Positions 1 through 7,947 of a DNA stretch of 47,320 nt are shown here, piece by piece. The stretch's first letter is position 1. Every line of letters starts with the position of its first letter. Below the pieces are notes generated by a model that saw only the letters and a list, made by a program, of their open reading frames with translations, had not been told where the DNA came from and did not search any database. This DNA comes from an uncultured Lachnospiraceae bacterium (GTDB taxonomy: Bacteria; Bacillota; Clostridia; Lachnospirales; Lachnospiraceae), in assembly GCA_947627365.1 (NCBI GenBank), contig CANQVT010000017.1, positions 1 through 47,320 of the forward strand, in the 5' to 3' direction. The position numbers and the translations under genes are program-made.

Positions 1-40
1 TGACAAGAGTGAGTGCTGTGTAATCAAAACCTTTTCCCAT
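1..40 (-). CDS. 5' end of a small gene, possibly DUF378 membrane protein (partial)
   Basis: Only the first 13 codons are in the window. They start at an ATG (complement of 38-40) preceded by a strong AGGAGGG ribosome-binding site at about 48-54. The visible residues read MGKGFDYTALTLV. That resembles the start of DUF378 (YuzA-like) small membrane proteins, which open with a short charged stretch and then a hydrophobic helix of the type 'D-x-x-AL-x-LVI'. The match rests on 13 residues, so the family call is weak. The existence of a translated gene start is much better supported than its identity. It is transcribed divergently from the HlyD-like gene. Confidence 0.35.
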   Translation of the reverse strand, partial: MGKGFDYTALTLV

Positions 41-110
41 GCGCTTTTCCCTCCTTTTTCAGAATAATGATAGTTTCCCCGCAAAAATAGTTTTTATTCA
101 AAAACAAAGG

Positions 111-139
111 TTGTATCATTTCAGCAAAAATGGTAAGAT
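111..139 (+). promoter_or_regulatory. Promoter of the HlyD-like/yggS/sepF cluster
   Basis: A -35 hexamer TTGTAT (111-116) and a -10 hexamer TAAGAT (134-139) are separated by exactly 17 bp. Transcription would begin near 146, about 45 nt upstream of the preferred TTG start at 191. No other promoter-like sequence is obvious before aroB, so this may drive the whole run. Confidence 0.55.
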
Positions 140-190
140 GATAAGGATGTGATTGGCTATGGCGGAAGAGAGACATGTGGAGGCAGCTTC

Positions 191-1558
191 TTGAAAAAGA
201 TCAAGACAAAAAATAAAGTTTCAAAATATCATAAATATTCATTTTTTAATATTGGCACGCTTCTGTTCGGCACGATCTTTATTTATATGATAATTACCGC
301 GTTCATGTATCTGACGGAGAAGCATATCACCGTCTATGAGGTGATGAAGGGAACGATCACCGGCAATTATCGCTTTCAGGCGCTTTCTATGCGTACAGAG
401 GAGATCGTGAATGCTTCACAGTCCGGGAGCGTGCGCTATTTTGAGCACGAGGGCAGCAAGACTTCGGCCGGAAGTGTCGTCTGCGCGATCAATGAGAGCG
501 GAGCACAGGAGCCGGTCGTTATCGATGATTTCGCTCTGCCGTCCCAGGACGCGGCACGCCTGCGAAATACGCTCGCCAGTTTTACAATCAATTACAAGGG
601 CAGCGCATTTCAGAAGACCTACGATCTAAAGGCTGGTGTTGATGGAATTATCTCTGAAGTTGTGGAGGACAGTGCAGACAACGGCTATGTCAGTGTACGA
701 AATCAGTGCACGGCGCCAGATTCCGGTTTCGTGATCTATGAGATTGACGGCCTTGAGGATTTGTCGGAGGATCAGCTCACGGCAGAGCTGTTCGACCAGA
801 CAAAATACAACGCGCAAAATCTGCGCAGCCAGAAAAATGTGTCCGCCGGACAGCCGCTGTTCAAGCTGGTGACAGAGGAAACCTGGAGTCTGTATTTTCC
901 GATTGATCAGAAGCTGCTCACCGAGCTCGCAGACACGGAGAAGATTCGTTTTCGCTTTATGAAGGACAACGAGACCTTCAGCGCTCCGTTTTCTGTCGTG
1001 TACAACGGGGATGAAGCATTTGGCAAGATTTCCCTGGACAATTCTCTTGTGCGATATGCGACGGACCGTTTCCTTGAGATCGAGCTTGTCATGAACAAAA
1101 AGACAGGACTGAAGATTCCTTCCTCCGCGATTGTGGAGCGTTCGTTCTATAAGATACCGGAGGAATATGCGATCAAGAACCAGGACACCGACTCTGAGAT
1201 CGCTCTGAAGGTGGAAACCTTTGCGGAGGATGGCTCCTCGGAGGCAAAGTATATCACCGCAAACGTCTACGATCATGATGACAAGGACTATATGATCGAT
1301 TGCGAGCTTCTCAATCCCGGAGATTACGTGCAGATGGAGGATTCGGTCAAGCGCTTTCAGATCCGTGAGAAGGACGCTCTGACGCTGCACGGCGTTTACA
1401 ATATCAATAAGGGCTACGCGGTGTTCCGGGAGATTACGGTGATCGATGAAAATGAGGAATATTGCGTGGTGGAGAGCAACAATATTTACGGGCTTGCCGC
1501 CTATGATTATATCGTTCTGAACGCCTCTGAGGTGACGGCGGATCAGATCGTATATTAG
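191..1558 (+). CDS. HlyD-like membrane-anchored protein upstream of yggS-sepF
   Basis: The protein is 455 aa when started at TTG 191, which has GGAGG at 179-183 with a 7-nt spacer. A longer frame from ATG 149 lacks a ribosome-binding site and lies only about 3 nt from the predicted transcription start. A basic N-terminus is followed by one membrane helix (about residues 18-41). The rest is extracytoplasmic, with a beta-rich, lipoyl/barrel-sandwich-like arrangement typical of HlyD-family adaptors. No ABC transporter partner is adjacent; instead the gene heads the yggS-sepF cell-division cluster. This suggests a role at the envelope or septum rather than in efflux, but that is inference. The family call rests on overall layout, because there is no catalytic motif to check. 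Confidence 0.6.
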   Translation: MKKIKTKNKVSKYHKYSFFNIGTLLFGTIFIYMIITAFMYLTEKHITVYEVMKGTITGNYRFQALSMRTEEIVNASQSGSVRYFEHEGSKTSAGSVVCAINESGAQEPVVIDDFALPSQDAARLRNTLASFTINYKGSAFQKTYDLKAGVDGIISEVVEDSADNGYVSVRNQCTAPDSGFVIYEIDGLEDLSEDQLTAELFDQTKYNAQNLRSQKNVSAGQPLFKLVTEETWSLYFPIDQKLLTELADTEKIRFRFMKDNETFSAPFSVVYNGDEAFGKISLDNSLVRYATDRFLEIELVMNKKTGLKIPSSAIVERSFYKIPEEYAIKNQDTDSEIALKVETFAEDGSSEAKYITANVYDHDDKDYMIDCELLNPGDYVQMEDSVKRFQIREKDALTLHGVYNINKGYAVFREITVIDENEEYCVVESNNIYGLAAYDYIVLNASEVTADQIVY

Positions 1559-1579
1559 TGTCGAGGGGGATATAAGAAA

Positions 1580-2293
1580 ATGCTAAAGGAAAATCTGGCA
1601 GCTGTGGAACAGCGCATCGCAGAGGCCTGCGCTCGCGCGGGGAGAAGCCGCGATGAGGTGACTCTGATCGCCGTGAGCAAGACTAAGCCTGTGGAAATGT
1701 TATCGGAAGCGTATGACGCTGGCACGCGCGATTTCGGGGAAAACAAACCGCAGGAGATCCGGGATAAATATCCACAGCTTCCCGAAGATATCCACTGGCA
1801 TATGATCGGGCATTTGCAGAGAAACAAGATCAAATATATTATTGACAAGGTATGTATGATCCATTCTGTCGATTCGCTTCGTCTGGCCCAGGCGATTGAT
1901 GAGGCGGCTGAAAAGCTCGGCATTGTCATGCCGGTGCTCGTCGAGGTAAATGTGGCCGGAGAGGAGAGCAAGGATGGGATCCGGCCGGAGGAGACGGAGG
2001 ATTTCGTCCGGGAGATCAGTGTTTTGCCACATATCCATGTGGAAGGACTGATGACGATCGCCCCTTATACAGAGAATCCGGAGGAAAATCGTCCATACTT
2101 TCGAAAATTGAGCAAATTATGTGTTGACATAAGGGAAAAAAACATTGATAATGTGAGTATGTATAGTCTCAGTATGGGAATGACCGGTGACTATGAGATT
2201 GCGATTGAGGAAGGCGCCACAATGGTGCGCGTCGGAACAGGAATTTTCGGGGAGCGATTCTATCCCCGTGCTGAGGCAGATGGGAGAGTATAA
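1580..2293 (+). CDS. yggS: YggS/YlmE-family pyridoxal phosphate homeostasis protein
   Basis: The 237-aa protein has the usual length and fold signature of the PLP-binding YggS/PROSC family, which has no known catalytic activity and keeps free PLP and amino-acid pools in balance. The PLP lysine is K34 in AVSKTKP. Other family blocks are FGENKPQE, HMIGHLQRNK, the VNVAGEESK stretch and SMGMTGDYEIAIEEG near the C-terminus, which contacts the cofactor phosphate. The start at ATG 1580 follows a GAGGGGGA site. The gene sits 21 bp after the HlyD-like gene and 2 bp before sepF, so it is in the same transcript. The yggS-sepF pairing is conserved in Gram-positive bacteria (ylmE-sepF in Bacillus). Confidence 0.95.
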   Translation: MLKENLAAVEQRIAEACARAGRSRDEVTLIAVSKTKPVEMLSEAYDAGTRDFGENKPQEIRDKYPQLPEDIHWHMIGHLQRNKIKYIIDKVCMIHSVDSLRLAQAIDEAAEKLGIVMPVLVEVNVAGEESKDGIRPEETEDFVREISVLPHIHVEGLMTIAPYTENPEENRPYFRKLSKLCVDIREKNIDNVSMYSLSMGMTGDYEIAIEEGATMVRVGTGIFGERFYPRAEADGRV

Positions 2294-2295
2294 TT

Positions 2296-2871
2296 ATGAG
2301 TGCTTTGGACAAGTTTTTGAATTTTATGAAAGTAAATGACGACGAGGGCTTCGGCGACGATTACCTCGATGACGACTATGACGACTACGACGACTATGAG
2401 GAGGATCGCCCCAGGAAGCGCATCCTGCCGAAGAATTCAAGGGATGATTTTGACGAGCCGGTCAGCGCTCCCGCAGAAAGAATTCCGGCACAGGCAGACC
2501 GACAGGCAGCTGCGCGCACAAAGGCAAAACCTGTGAGGCAGACAAAGATTTCTCCTATGCGCAGCCCCAAGCGGGGCGGCGGCATGGAGGTGTGTGTGAT
2601 CCGGCCGAAGAGCATGGAGGACGCCCGGGAGATTACCGAGACATTGCTCGACGAGTGCACAGTCGTTCTGAATATGGAAGGACTGGATCTCGATATCGCG
2701 CAGCGTATTATTGATTTTGCTTCCGGATCCTGTTATGCGATTCATGGCAATCTGCAGAAGATCAGCAACTACATTTTCATCATCACACCGGAGAGCGTGG
2801 ATATCTCCGGGGATTTTCAGGAGATCCTGAGCGGTGCCTTTGACGTGCCGTCGTTTGGGACAAAGTTCTGA
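2296..2871 (+). CDS. sepF: Cell division protein SepF
   Basis: SepF is an FtsZ-binding membrane anchor that forms rings and helps align the septal FtsZ polymer. The 191-aa protein has the expected three parts: a short amphipathic N-terminus (MSALDKFLNFMKVN) for membrane binding; a long disordered linker with an unusually dense Asp/Tyr run (about residues 20-37) followed by basic and proline/alanine-rich sequence; and a C-terminal SepF domain (about residues 90-175) with the block VCVIRPKSMEDAREITETLL and the glycine-containing dimer region GSCYAIHG. It starts 2 bp after yggS and its stop is followed after 1 bp by ylmH, so expression is coupled. The Asp-rich linker is longer and more acidic than in Bacillus. 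Confidence 0.93.
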   Translation: MSALDKFLNFMKVNDDEGFGDDYLDDDYDDYDDYEEDRPRKRILPKNSRDDFDEPVSAPAERIPAQADRQAAARTKAKPVRQTKISPMRSPKRGGGMEVCVIRPKSMEDAREITETLLDECTVVLNMEGLDLDIAQRIIDFASGSCYAIHGNLQKISNYIFIITPESVDISGDFQEILSGAFDVPSFGTKF

Positions 2872-2872
2872 T

Positions 2873-3643
2873 ATGGAGAAGGATGAGCTGCTGGTGAAGC
2901 GGATCCAGGAGCTTGCAAAGCTCGCGGATCGCAGGGACTGTGTCACATTTACCGATTTTCTGAATTTGAACGAACAGAATATATTGCATCAGACCACACA
3001 AAAGTTTTCCTGGATCAAAGGGGAAACTTTTGGCGGTTATACGGGAGCGGAGCGTCAGATAGCGGCATTTGTACCTGATGCTCCTGCTTATGCGCAGACA
3101 TGTGTGGAAAAAACAGAATATCCGATCTCGTGCGTGCACATTGCACCGCTGAACACGCGCTTTGCCGAGCCGCTTACGCATCGGGATATTCTTGGCACTT
3201 TGATGAGCCTCGGGATCGACCGTGCAAAGACAGGAGACATTGTTCTGTGGGAAGATCGGTGGTATCTGTTCTGCCATAGCACGTTTGCACCGATGATCTG
3301 TGAGGAGCTGACGCGCATTCGCCATACATCCGTGAAATGTACGGCGTGCAGCTTCACGGAATTTTCATATAAGCCGAAGACGGAGACGCTGCGTGGCAGT
3401 GTGGCCTCCGTCCGTCTGGACAACGTGATAGCGCTTGCCTTTCATGCGTCCAGGAGCAGCCTGCTTGCGCTGATCGAGGGGGAAAAGGTCTTTGTCAACG
3501 GGAAGCTGATCACGACAAACGCGTACACGCTGAGAGAGGGAGATATTATCTCTGTGCGCGGACTTGGAAAATTCTGCTATAAAGAAGTGGTCGGGCAGAC
3601 GAAGAAGGGCCGCTGTATGGTCGAAATTGAGAAGTATGTTTGA
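2873..3643 (+). CDS. ylmH: YlmH-family RNA-binding protein with S4 domain
   Basis: The 256-aa protein carries a C-terminal S4 RNA-binding domain (about residues 180-245, including SLLALIEGEKVFVNG). The N-terminal part matches the YlmH family, with the block FGGYTGAERQIAAF and a central GDI-containing region. YlmH is linked in Bacillus and Streptococcus to cell division and to rescue of peptidyl-tRNA on split 50S subunits. I start at ATG 2873, one base after the sepF stop, rather than at the upstream ATG 2834 inside sepF. A strong ribosome-binding site is absent, so translation is probably coupled to sepF. YlmG, normally between sepF and ylmH in Bacillus, is not present. Confidence 0.9.
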   Translation: MEKDELLVKRIQELAKLADRRDCVTFTDFLNLNEQNILHQTTQKFSWIKGETFGGYTGAERQIAAFVPDAPAYAQTCVEKTEYPISCVHIAPLNTRFAEPLTHRDILGTLMSLGIDRAKTGDIVLWEDRWYLFCHSTFAPMICEELTRIRHTSVKCTACSFTEFSYKPKTETLRGSVASVRLDNVIALAFHASRSSLLALIEGEKVFVNGKLITTNAYTLREGDIISVRGLGKFCYKEVVGQTKKGRCMVEIEKYV

Positions 3644-3665
3644 ACACATTGTGGAGGGATCACAA

Positions 3666-4778
3666 ATGAAAACTCAGATGATAGAAGACGTGCTTAAGGT
3701 TAAGACGGAGGGAAATGAGCCATACGCTATCGTGCTGAAGGAGTCGTTCGCCGATTTGTCGGCTTGCCTGCGTGAAATCGGCTGTGAGGGACGAAGAGCC
3801 TGTATTGTGACAGATTCAAATGTTGCGCCGCTCTATCTGGATGAGGTAGAAGGTCTTGTAAAAGGTTGCTGCGCGCAGGTAGAAACGTATGTGCTGGAGG
3901 CTGGAGAGGAGCATAAGACGCTCGACGCGATCCGCGGAATTTATGTGAAGCTGATTGAGTCGGGATTTGACCGCAAGGATTTCCTGATCGCGCTCGGCGG
4001 CGGCGTCGTCGGCGATATGACCGGCTTTGCCGCGGCGACGTTCCTTCGCGGCATCCGTTTCATCCAACTTCCCACGACGCTGCTTTCGCAGATTGACAGC
4101 AGCATCGGCGGTAAGACAGGGGTGGATTTTGATCAGTATAAAAATATGGTCGGCGCGTTTCATCAGCCGTGTCTGGTCTACAGCAATGTCTCTGCGCTGA
4201 AGACGCTTTCGGACGAGCAGTTCGCGAGCGGTATGGGCGAGAGCCTGAAGCATGGTCTGATCCTTGACGCCGGCTTCTATGAATGGCAGATCGAACATAT
4301 GGAGGAGATCGGGGAGCGGGACGCCGTGACGCTTCTGGAGCTTGTAAACCGCAACTGTCAGATCAAGCGCTATATTGTGGAGAAGGATCCGAAGGAGAAG
4401 GGCGACCGCGCATTGCTCAATTTCGGTCACACGCTCGGACATGCGCTGGAGAAATGCAAGGAGTTTCAGATGCTGCACGGGGAGTGCGTCGCGATCGGCT
4501 TTGTTGCCGCCGCGTATATTTCCTGGCAGCGCGGGCTGATCGACGAGGACGAATTCTATGAGATCCGCGATATGAACGTCGGCTTCGGCCTGCCGATTAC
4601 ATTTGACGGCGTTGCTTCGCAGGCCATTGTAGACGCTGTAAAGAAGGATAAGAAGATGGATGCGGGAAAGATCCGCTTTGTGTTGCTGAAAAAGCTCGGA
4701 CGGGCCTGCCTCGATACGAGCGTGACCGAGCAGGAGATGCTTGAGGCGCTCCGGCTGCTGAACGCAGATGAATTATAG
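3666..4778 (+). CDS. aroB: 3-dehydroquinate synthase
   Basis: The 370-aa protein is of normal AroB length. It converts DAHP to 3-dehydroquinate in the shikimate pathway, using NAD and a divalent metal. Visible family blocks are the NAD-binding LIALGGGVVGDMTGF, the substrate-binding QLPTTLLSQIDSSIGGKTG, and the metal ligands in E-S-L-K-H (GMGESLKHG), FGHTLGHALE and HGECVAIG. The start is ATG 3666 with GGAGGG at 3653-3658; the longer frame from 3564 would overlap ylmH. The gene stands where divIVA usually lies in this cluster, 22 bp after ylmH and 18 bp before lspA. No other aro gene is near. Confidence 0.95.
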   Translation: MKTQMIEDVLKVKTEGNEPYAIVLKESFADLSACLREIGCEGRRACIVTDSNVAPLYLDEVEGLVKGCCAQVETYVLEAGEEHKTLDAIRGIYVKLIESGFDRKDFLIALGGGVVGDMTGFAAATFLRGIRFIQLPTTLLSQIDSSIGGKTGVDFDQYKNMVGAFHQPCLVYSNVSALKTLSDEQFASGMGESLKHGLILDAGFYEWQIEHMEEIGERDAVTLLELVNRNCQIKRYIVEKDPKEKGDRALLNFGHTLGHALEKCKEFQMLHGECVAIGFVAAAYISWQRGLIDEDEFYEIRDMNVGFGLPITFDGVASQAIVDAVKKDKKMDAGKIRFVLLKKLGRACLDTSVTEQEMLEALRLLNADEL

Positions 4779-4796
4779 AATAAAGGAAGGATTTCG

Positions 4797-5333
4797 ATGA
4801 AAAGGAAGAATCCAGCCTTGCTTTTTTGCGGTATTCTCTGGTTTGCAGTGCTGGTCGGACTCGATCAGCTCACGAAATACCTGGCGGTCGCCAGACTGGC
4901 GGGAGAAAAAGGCGTTCCGGTGATTCCGGGCGTTTTTGAATTGTTTTATCTGGAGAACCGAGGCGCGGCCTTCGGGATGTTGACGAACCGCCAGTGGTTC
5001 TTTGCGGCTGTCGCGCTTGTGATGGTCATTGCAGCCGTGTACGTGTATCTGAGGCTGCCGGAGGGTCGTCGTTACCATTTTCTGCGAGTGATCTGTGTTC
5101 TGATTGCCGCCGGCGCAGTCGGAAATATGCTGGATCGGCTGTTCCGCCATTATGTCGTCGACTTTCTGTATGTCTCAGCGATCGATTTTCCTGTGTTCAA
5201 CGTCGCGGACTGTTATGTGTGTGTCGGAACCGGACTGGCGTTACTCGCGCTTTTTACCGTATATCGTGAAGAGGACTTCTCTTTTCTGTTCCCGAGGAAG
5301 AAGGCAGGGGATGAAAACGTGCACAAAGTTTAA
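4797..5333 (+). CDS. lspA: Lipoprotein signal peptidase (signal peptidase II)
   Basis: The 178-aa membrane aspartyl protease cleaves the signal peptide from diacylglyceryl-modified prolipoproteins. Four hydrophobic helices are visible. The catalytic aspartates are D113 in GNMLDRL and D138 in FNVADCYV. The family blocks LDQLTKY (with D23) and LENRGAAFGML are intact. A Cys replaces the more usual Ser after the second catalytic Asp, which should not abolish activity. The start ATG 4797 follows AAGGAAGGA. It lies 18 bp downstream of aroB and 18 bp upstream of the rluD-like gene, the standard lspA-rluD pairing in Firmicutes. Confidence 0.95.
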   Translation: MKRKNPALLFCGILWFAVLVGLDQLTKYLAVARLAGEKGVPVIPGVFELFYLENRGAAFGMLTNRQWFFAAVALVMVIAAVYVYLRLPEGRRYHFLRVICVLIAAGAVGNMLDRLFRHYVVDFLYVSAIDFPVFNVADCYVCVGTGLALLALFTVYREEDFSFLFPRKKAGDENVHKV

Positions 5334-5351
5334 AATATTGGATGACGTTTT

Positions 5352-6290
5352 ATGTGTGAGATGAGGCTTGATGGACAAACGGAATATTTTGCTGTCGCCG
5401 CAGGGGAGACAGGGGAACGACTGGATCGCGTCCTTGCGGACAGATTCCCTGACTTTACGCGCTCATATTTTCAGAAATTGATCCAAGATGGAGCTGTCTC
5501 TGTCAACGAAAAACCTGCAAAGGCAGGCGTGCGTCTGGCGTGCAAAGACAGGGTGGCAGTTTCCTTTCCGGAACCGGAGATCCTTGATGTAAAGCCGGAG
5601 CCGATCCCGCTCGATATCCTGTATGAGGACGACGATCTGATCATTGTCAACAAGCCGAAAGGAATGGTGGTGCACCCGGCGCCGGGACATTACAGCAGCA
5701 CTCTTGTCAACGCGCTGCTATACCATTGCCGGGACAGTCTCTCCGGGATCAACGGAGTGCTGCGGCCCGGCATCGTCCATCGGATCGATCAGAACACGAC
5801 CGGATCTCTGGTTGTCTGCAAGAACGACGCCGCGCACAGAAGCCTCGCAGAGCAGCTGCAGGAGCACTCCATCACACGTGCTTACCGCGCGATTGTACAC
5901 GGAAGAATTTCACAGGACGGAACGATCCATACGACGATCGGACGCCACCCGCAGCGCCGCAAGGAGATGGCGGTCAACGTGTCAAACGGGCGGGACGCGG
6001 TGACTCATTATCATGTGCTGGAACAGTTTGATAAATTCACTTATGTGGAATGCCGGCTGGAAACCGGCCGGACGCATCAGATTCGCGTGCACATGAAGAG
6101 CATCGGCCATCCGGTTCTGGGTGACGATGTCTACGGCCCTTCCAAATGTCCGATTTCTGGACTGGAGGGACAGACGCTTCACGCGATGACGATCGGCTTT
6201 CGGCACCCGTCCACCAGAGAGTATCTGGAAGTGTCGGCGCCTCTGCCGGAGTATTTTGAAGAACTGTTGAGAAAACTGCGCAGAGAATGA
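5352..6290 (+). CDS. rluD: RluD-family 23S rRNA pseudouridine synthase
   Basis: The 312-aa protein has an N-terminal S4 domain (about residues 15-80) followed by the RluA-type catalytic domain. The catalytic aspartate is D146 in HRIDQNTTG, and YEDDDLIIVNKPKGMVVHP, GRTHQIRVH and the C-terminal HAMTIGFRHP blocks are all present. RluD-type enzymes make pseudouridines in helix 69 of 23S rRNA; the exact site specificity of this copy cannot be read from sequence. Starts at ATG 5352 or 5361 are both possible, with only a weak GGATGA site. It ends 14 bp from the convergent ttcA-like gene and no obvious terminator hairpin is seen between them. Confidence 0.9.
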   Translation: MCEMRLDGQTEYFAVAAGETGERLDRVLADRFPDFTRSYFQKLIQDGAVSVNEKPAKAGVRLACKDRVAVSFPEPEILDVKPEPIPLDILYEDDDLIIVNKPKGMVVHPAPGHYSSTLVNALLYHCRDSLSGINGVLRPGIVHRIDQNTTGSLVVCKNDAAHRSLAEQLQEHSITRAYRAIVHGRISQDGTIHTTIGRHPQRRKEMAVNVSNGRDAVTHYHVLEQFDKFTYVECRLETGRTHQIRVHMKSIGHPVLGDDVYGPSKCPISGLEGQTLHAMTIGFRHPSTREYLEVSAPLPEYFEELLRKLRRE

Positions 6291-6303
6291 AAATATGCCT
6301 ATA

Positions 6304-7068
6304 TCATGATCGTGGATCGCTTTTCGAGCGATTCTTCTTGGGGACGCGATCTCTCCACGCCGGGAGATCGCCGTTTAAGACCGCGGTGAAAATGCGTTCC
6401 TTTGTGCCCGGATGCTCATGATTCAGCCGTGCGACAAGCTCCTTTGCGTATTCACGCTGTGTGTAGCCGTCCGCCGGACAGGGATTCTTCACAACCGGGA
6501 GCTGGTATTTGTTTTGAAATCCTTTGACGTCCGCCTCATCTACGTAGATCAGAGGCCGGATCAACGTCAGGTCCATGCGATCCAGGTACGTCACGGGAGA
6601 GAAGGTGTGGATGCGTCCCTCCAGGATCAGCGACATCAGCAGCGTTTCGACGACGTCGTCCTTGTGATGCGCGTAGGCAAGCTTGTTGCAGCCGAGCGCC
6701 TTCGCCTTCTCATTGAAAGCTCCTTTTCGCATCTTGGCGCAGAGCGAGCAGGGATTGTCCTCTTTTCGCTCCTCAAAGATGATCTGCGCGATGTCGGTGT
6801 CCACAACGGTATACGGCACTTCCAGCGTTTCGCAGAGCGCATGGATCGGGGCAAGCGCGCGGTCAAAGCCCTCATATCCGAGGCTCACCGTGATCGCCTC
6901 GAGGGAGAATGGAGCAGGGTAGAAGCGCCTCAGCCCGCTCAGCGCATAGAGCAGTGTCAGACTGTCCTTTCCGCCGGAGATTCCGACGGCAATCTTATCG
7001 TTTGGCTGTATCATCTGAAATTCGTCGACCGCTTTTCTGGTCAGGCTCATCAATTTCTGTAGTTTCAT
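6304..7068 (-). CDS. TtcA-like PP-loop ATPase, tRNA thiolation family
   Basis: The 254-aa protein has the PP-loop SGGKDS at residues 31-36, which adenylates a tRNA base before sulfur transfer. A C-x-x-C pair (C107, C110, in NPCSLC) and a later Cys in NPCPADG are the three cysteines that bind a [4Fe-4S] cluster in TtcA/TtuA proteins. YAHHKDDVVETLLM matches the family H-H-x-D-D block. E. coli TtcA makes 2-thiocytidine at tRNA position 32; whether this shorter Firmicutes form has the same target is not known. It is encoded alone, convergent with rluD, behind its own promoter. Its plus-strand composition stays G-rich (6541-6600: 19 G, 15 C) although the gene is on the minus strand, unlike minus-strand genes further right. 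Confidence 0.82.
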   Translation of the reverse strand: MKLQKLMSLTRKAVDEFQMIQPNDKIAVGISGGKDSLTLLYALSGLRRFYPAPFSLEAITVSLGYEGFDRALAPIHALCETLEVPYTVVDTDIAQIIFEERKEDNPCSLCAKMRKGAFNEKAKALGCNKLAYAHHKDDVVETLLMSLILEGRIHTFSPVTYLDRMDLTLIRPLIYVDEADVKGFQNKYQLPVVKNPCPADGYTQREYAKELVARLNHEHPGTKERIFTAVLNGDLPAWRDRVPKKNRSKSDPRS

Positions 7069-7156
7069 AAGCTGCCTTTCGTAAGCTGACTTTCATTTTC
7101 AGCTTTTCATGATCGGATTTTCGCTTTTTGCCTTTCAGTTTCTGTATTCTGTATTT

Positions 7157-7185
7157 ATCATACCCGAATTTCTAAAAAGTGGCAA
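7157..7185 (-). promoter_or_regulatory. Promoter of the ttcA-like gene
   Basis: Read on the minus strand, TTGCCA (7180-7185) and TATGAT (7157-7162) are spaced by 17 bp. Transcription would start about 80 nt upstream of the ttcA-like ATG at 7068. Confidence 0.55.
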
Positions 7186-7237
7186 CTCCAAATGATACAA
7201 TTTCTTTTTCATCTTATGAGTTTCTATAAAATATTAT

Positions 7238-7323
7238 GGTTTACATAAGTATGTTATGTAGCCTATTTTAAATTGAAGGGTGAAAAAGTCATCATAAATT
7301 TACATAAATTAATTATGTCAACT
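7238..7323. repeat. Two dif-like inverted repeats in an AT-rich gap
   Basis: Two sites share ACATAA-N5-TTATGT: 7243-7259 (spacer GTATG) and 7302-7318 (spacer ATTAA), with centres 59 bp apart. Extended to 11-bp arms, the right arm of the second site is TTATGTCAACT, 10 of 11 matches to the right arm of Bacillus subtilis dif as I recall it. The left arm of the first is GGTTTACATAA, 8 of 11 to the left arm of E. coli dif. The centre is 5 bp rather than the usual 6. They could be dif-type recombination sites or a pair of operators for the dtd promoter at 7337-7365. The rest of the 364-bp gap 7069-7432 holds two promoters and nothing else I can recognise. Confidence 0.45.
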
Positions 7324-7336
7324 AGTGTGCTTTTCA

Positions 7337-7365
7337 TTTACATTTCTGAAAGAAAATGGTATACT
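7337..7365 (+). promoter_or_regulatory. Promoter of dtd
   Basis: TTTACA (7337-7342), a 17-bp spacer and TATACT (7360-7365), with an extended -10 (TGG before TATACT). The dtd ATG lies 67 nt downstream of the -10. The second dif-like inverted repeat ends 14 bp upstream of the -35. Confidence 0.7.
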
Positions 7366-7432
7366 TTGTGCTGAGTTACGGGGTACCCTGTGGGTATCAA
7401 AGAAAAGAAAAGGAATAGAGGGGAGCATTCGA

Positions 7433-7882
7433 ATGAAACTTGTGATTCAGCGCGTGACAGAGGCTTCCGTCGAGGTGGAAGGAAAGATCATCGGCTCGAT
7501 TGGCAGGGGATTTCTGGTGCTGATCGGCGTCGGCGCGGGCGATACAAAAGAAATAGCGGATTTTTATCTACGCAAGATGCTCGGACTGCGCATCTTTGAA
7601 GATGAAAACGGAAAGACAAATCTGGCTCTGAAGGATGTGGATGGACAGCTTCTTCTGGTGTCACAGTTCACCTTGTACGCCAACTGCCGAAAGGGAAACC
7701 GCCCGAGCTTCATTGAGGCAGGAGATCCGACAAAGGCCGAGGCGCTGTACGATTATATGGTTCAGGAGTGCAAAAAACAGGTTCCTGTGGTGCAGACCGG
7801 CGAGTTCGGGGCGGAGATGAAGGTAAAACTCTGCAACGACGGACCTTTTACGATCATTCTTGATGAAAGCCTGCGTAGCTGA
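7433..7882 (+). CDS. dtd: D-aminoacyl-tRNA deacylase
   Basis: The 149-aa protein is the standard Dtd length. It hydrolyses D-amino acids (and glycine on tRNA-Ala) from mischarged tRNA, acting as a cytosolic homodimer. The catalytic block SQFTLYA is at residues 77-83 with T80. The Gly-cis-Pro region near the C-terminus reads NDGPFT, with Phe where most relatives have Val. ATG 7433 is chosen because GAGGGGAG lies 8 bases upstream; the frame stays open to 7325 but without a ribosome-binding site. The glycosyltransferase gene follows 65 bp later and may share the transcript. Confidence 0.95.
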   Translation: MKLVIQRVTEASVEVEGKIIGSIGRGFLVLIGVGAGDTKEIADFYLRKMLGLRIFEDENGKTNLALKDVDGQLLLVSQFTLYANCRKGNRPSFIEAGDPTKAEALYDYMVQECKKQVPVVQTGEFGAEMKVKLCNDGPFTIILDESLRS

Positions 7883-7947
7883 CCTGAATGATCAAGGCAG
7901 GAAGATGGAGAAAACCTGAGATAAATCCAGGAAAGAGGAATAGAGAA

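Noticed and set aside
159-194. An 11-codon leader peptide overlapping the HlyD-like TTG start
   Set aside because: Its ribosome-binding site would fall at or before the predicted transcription start near 146, so it is unlikely to be translated.
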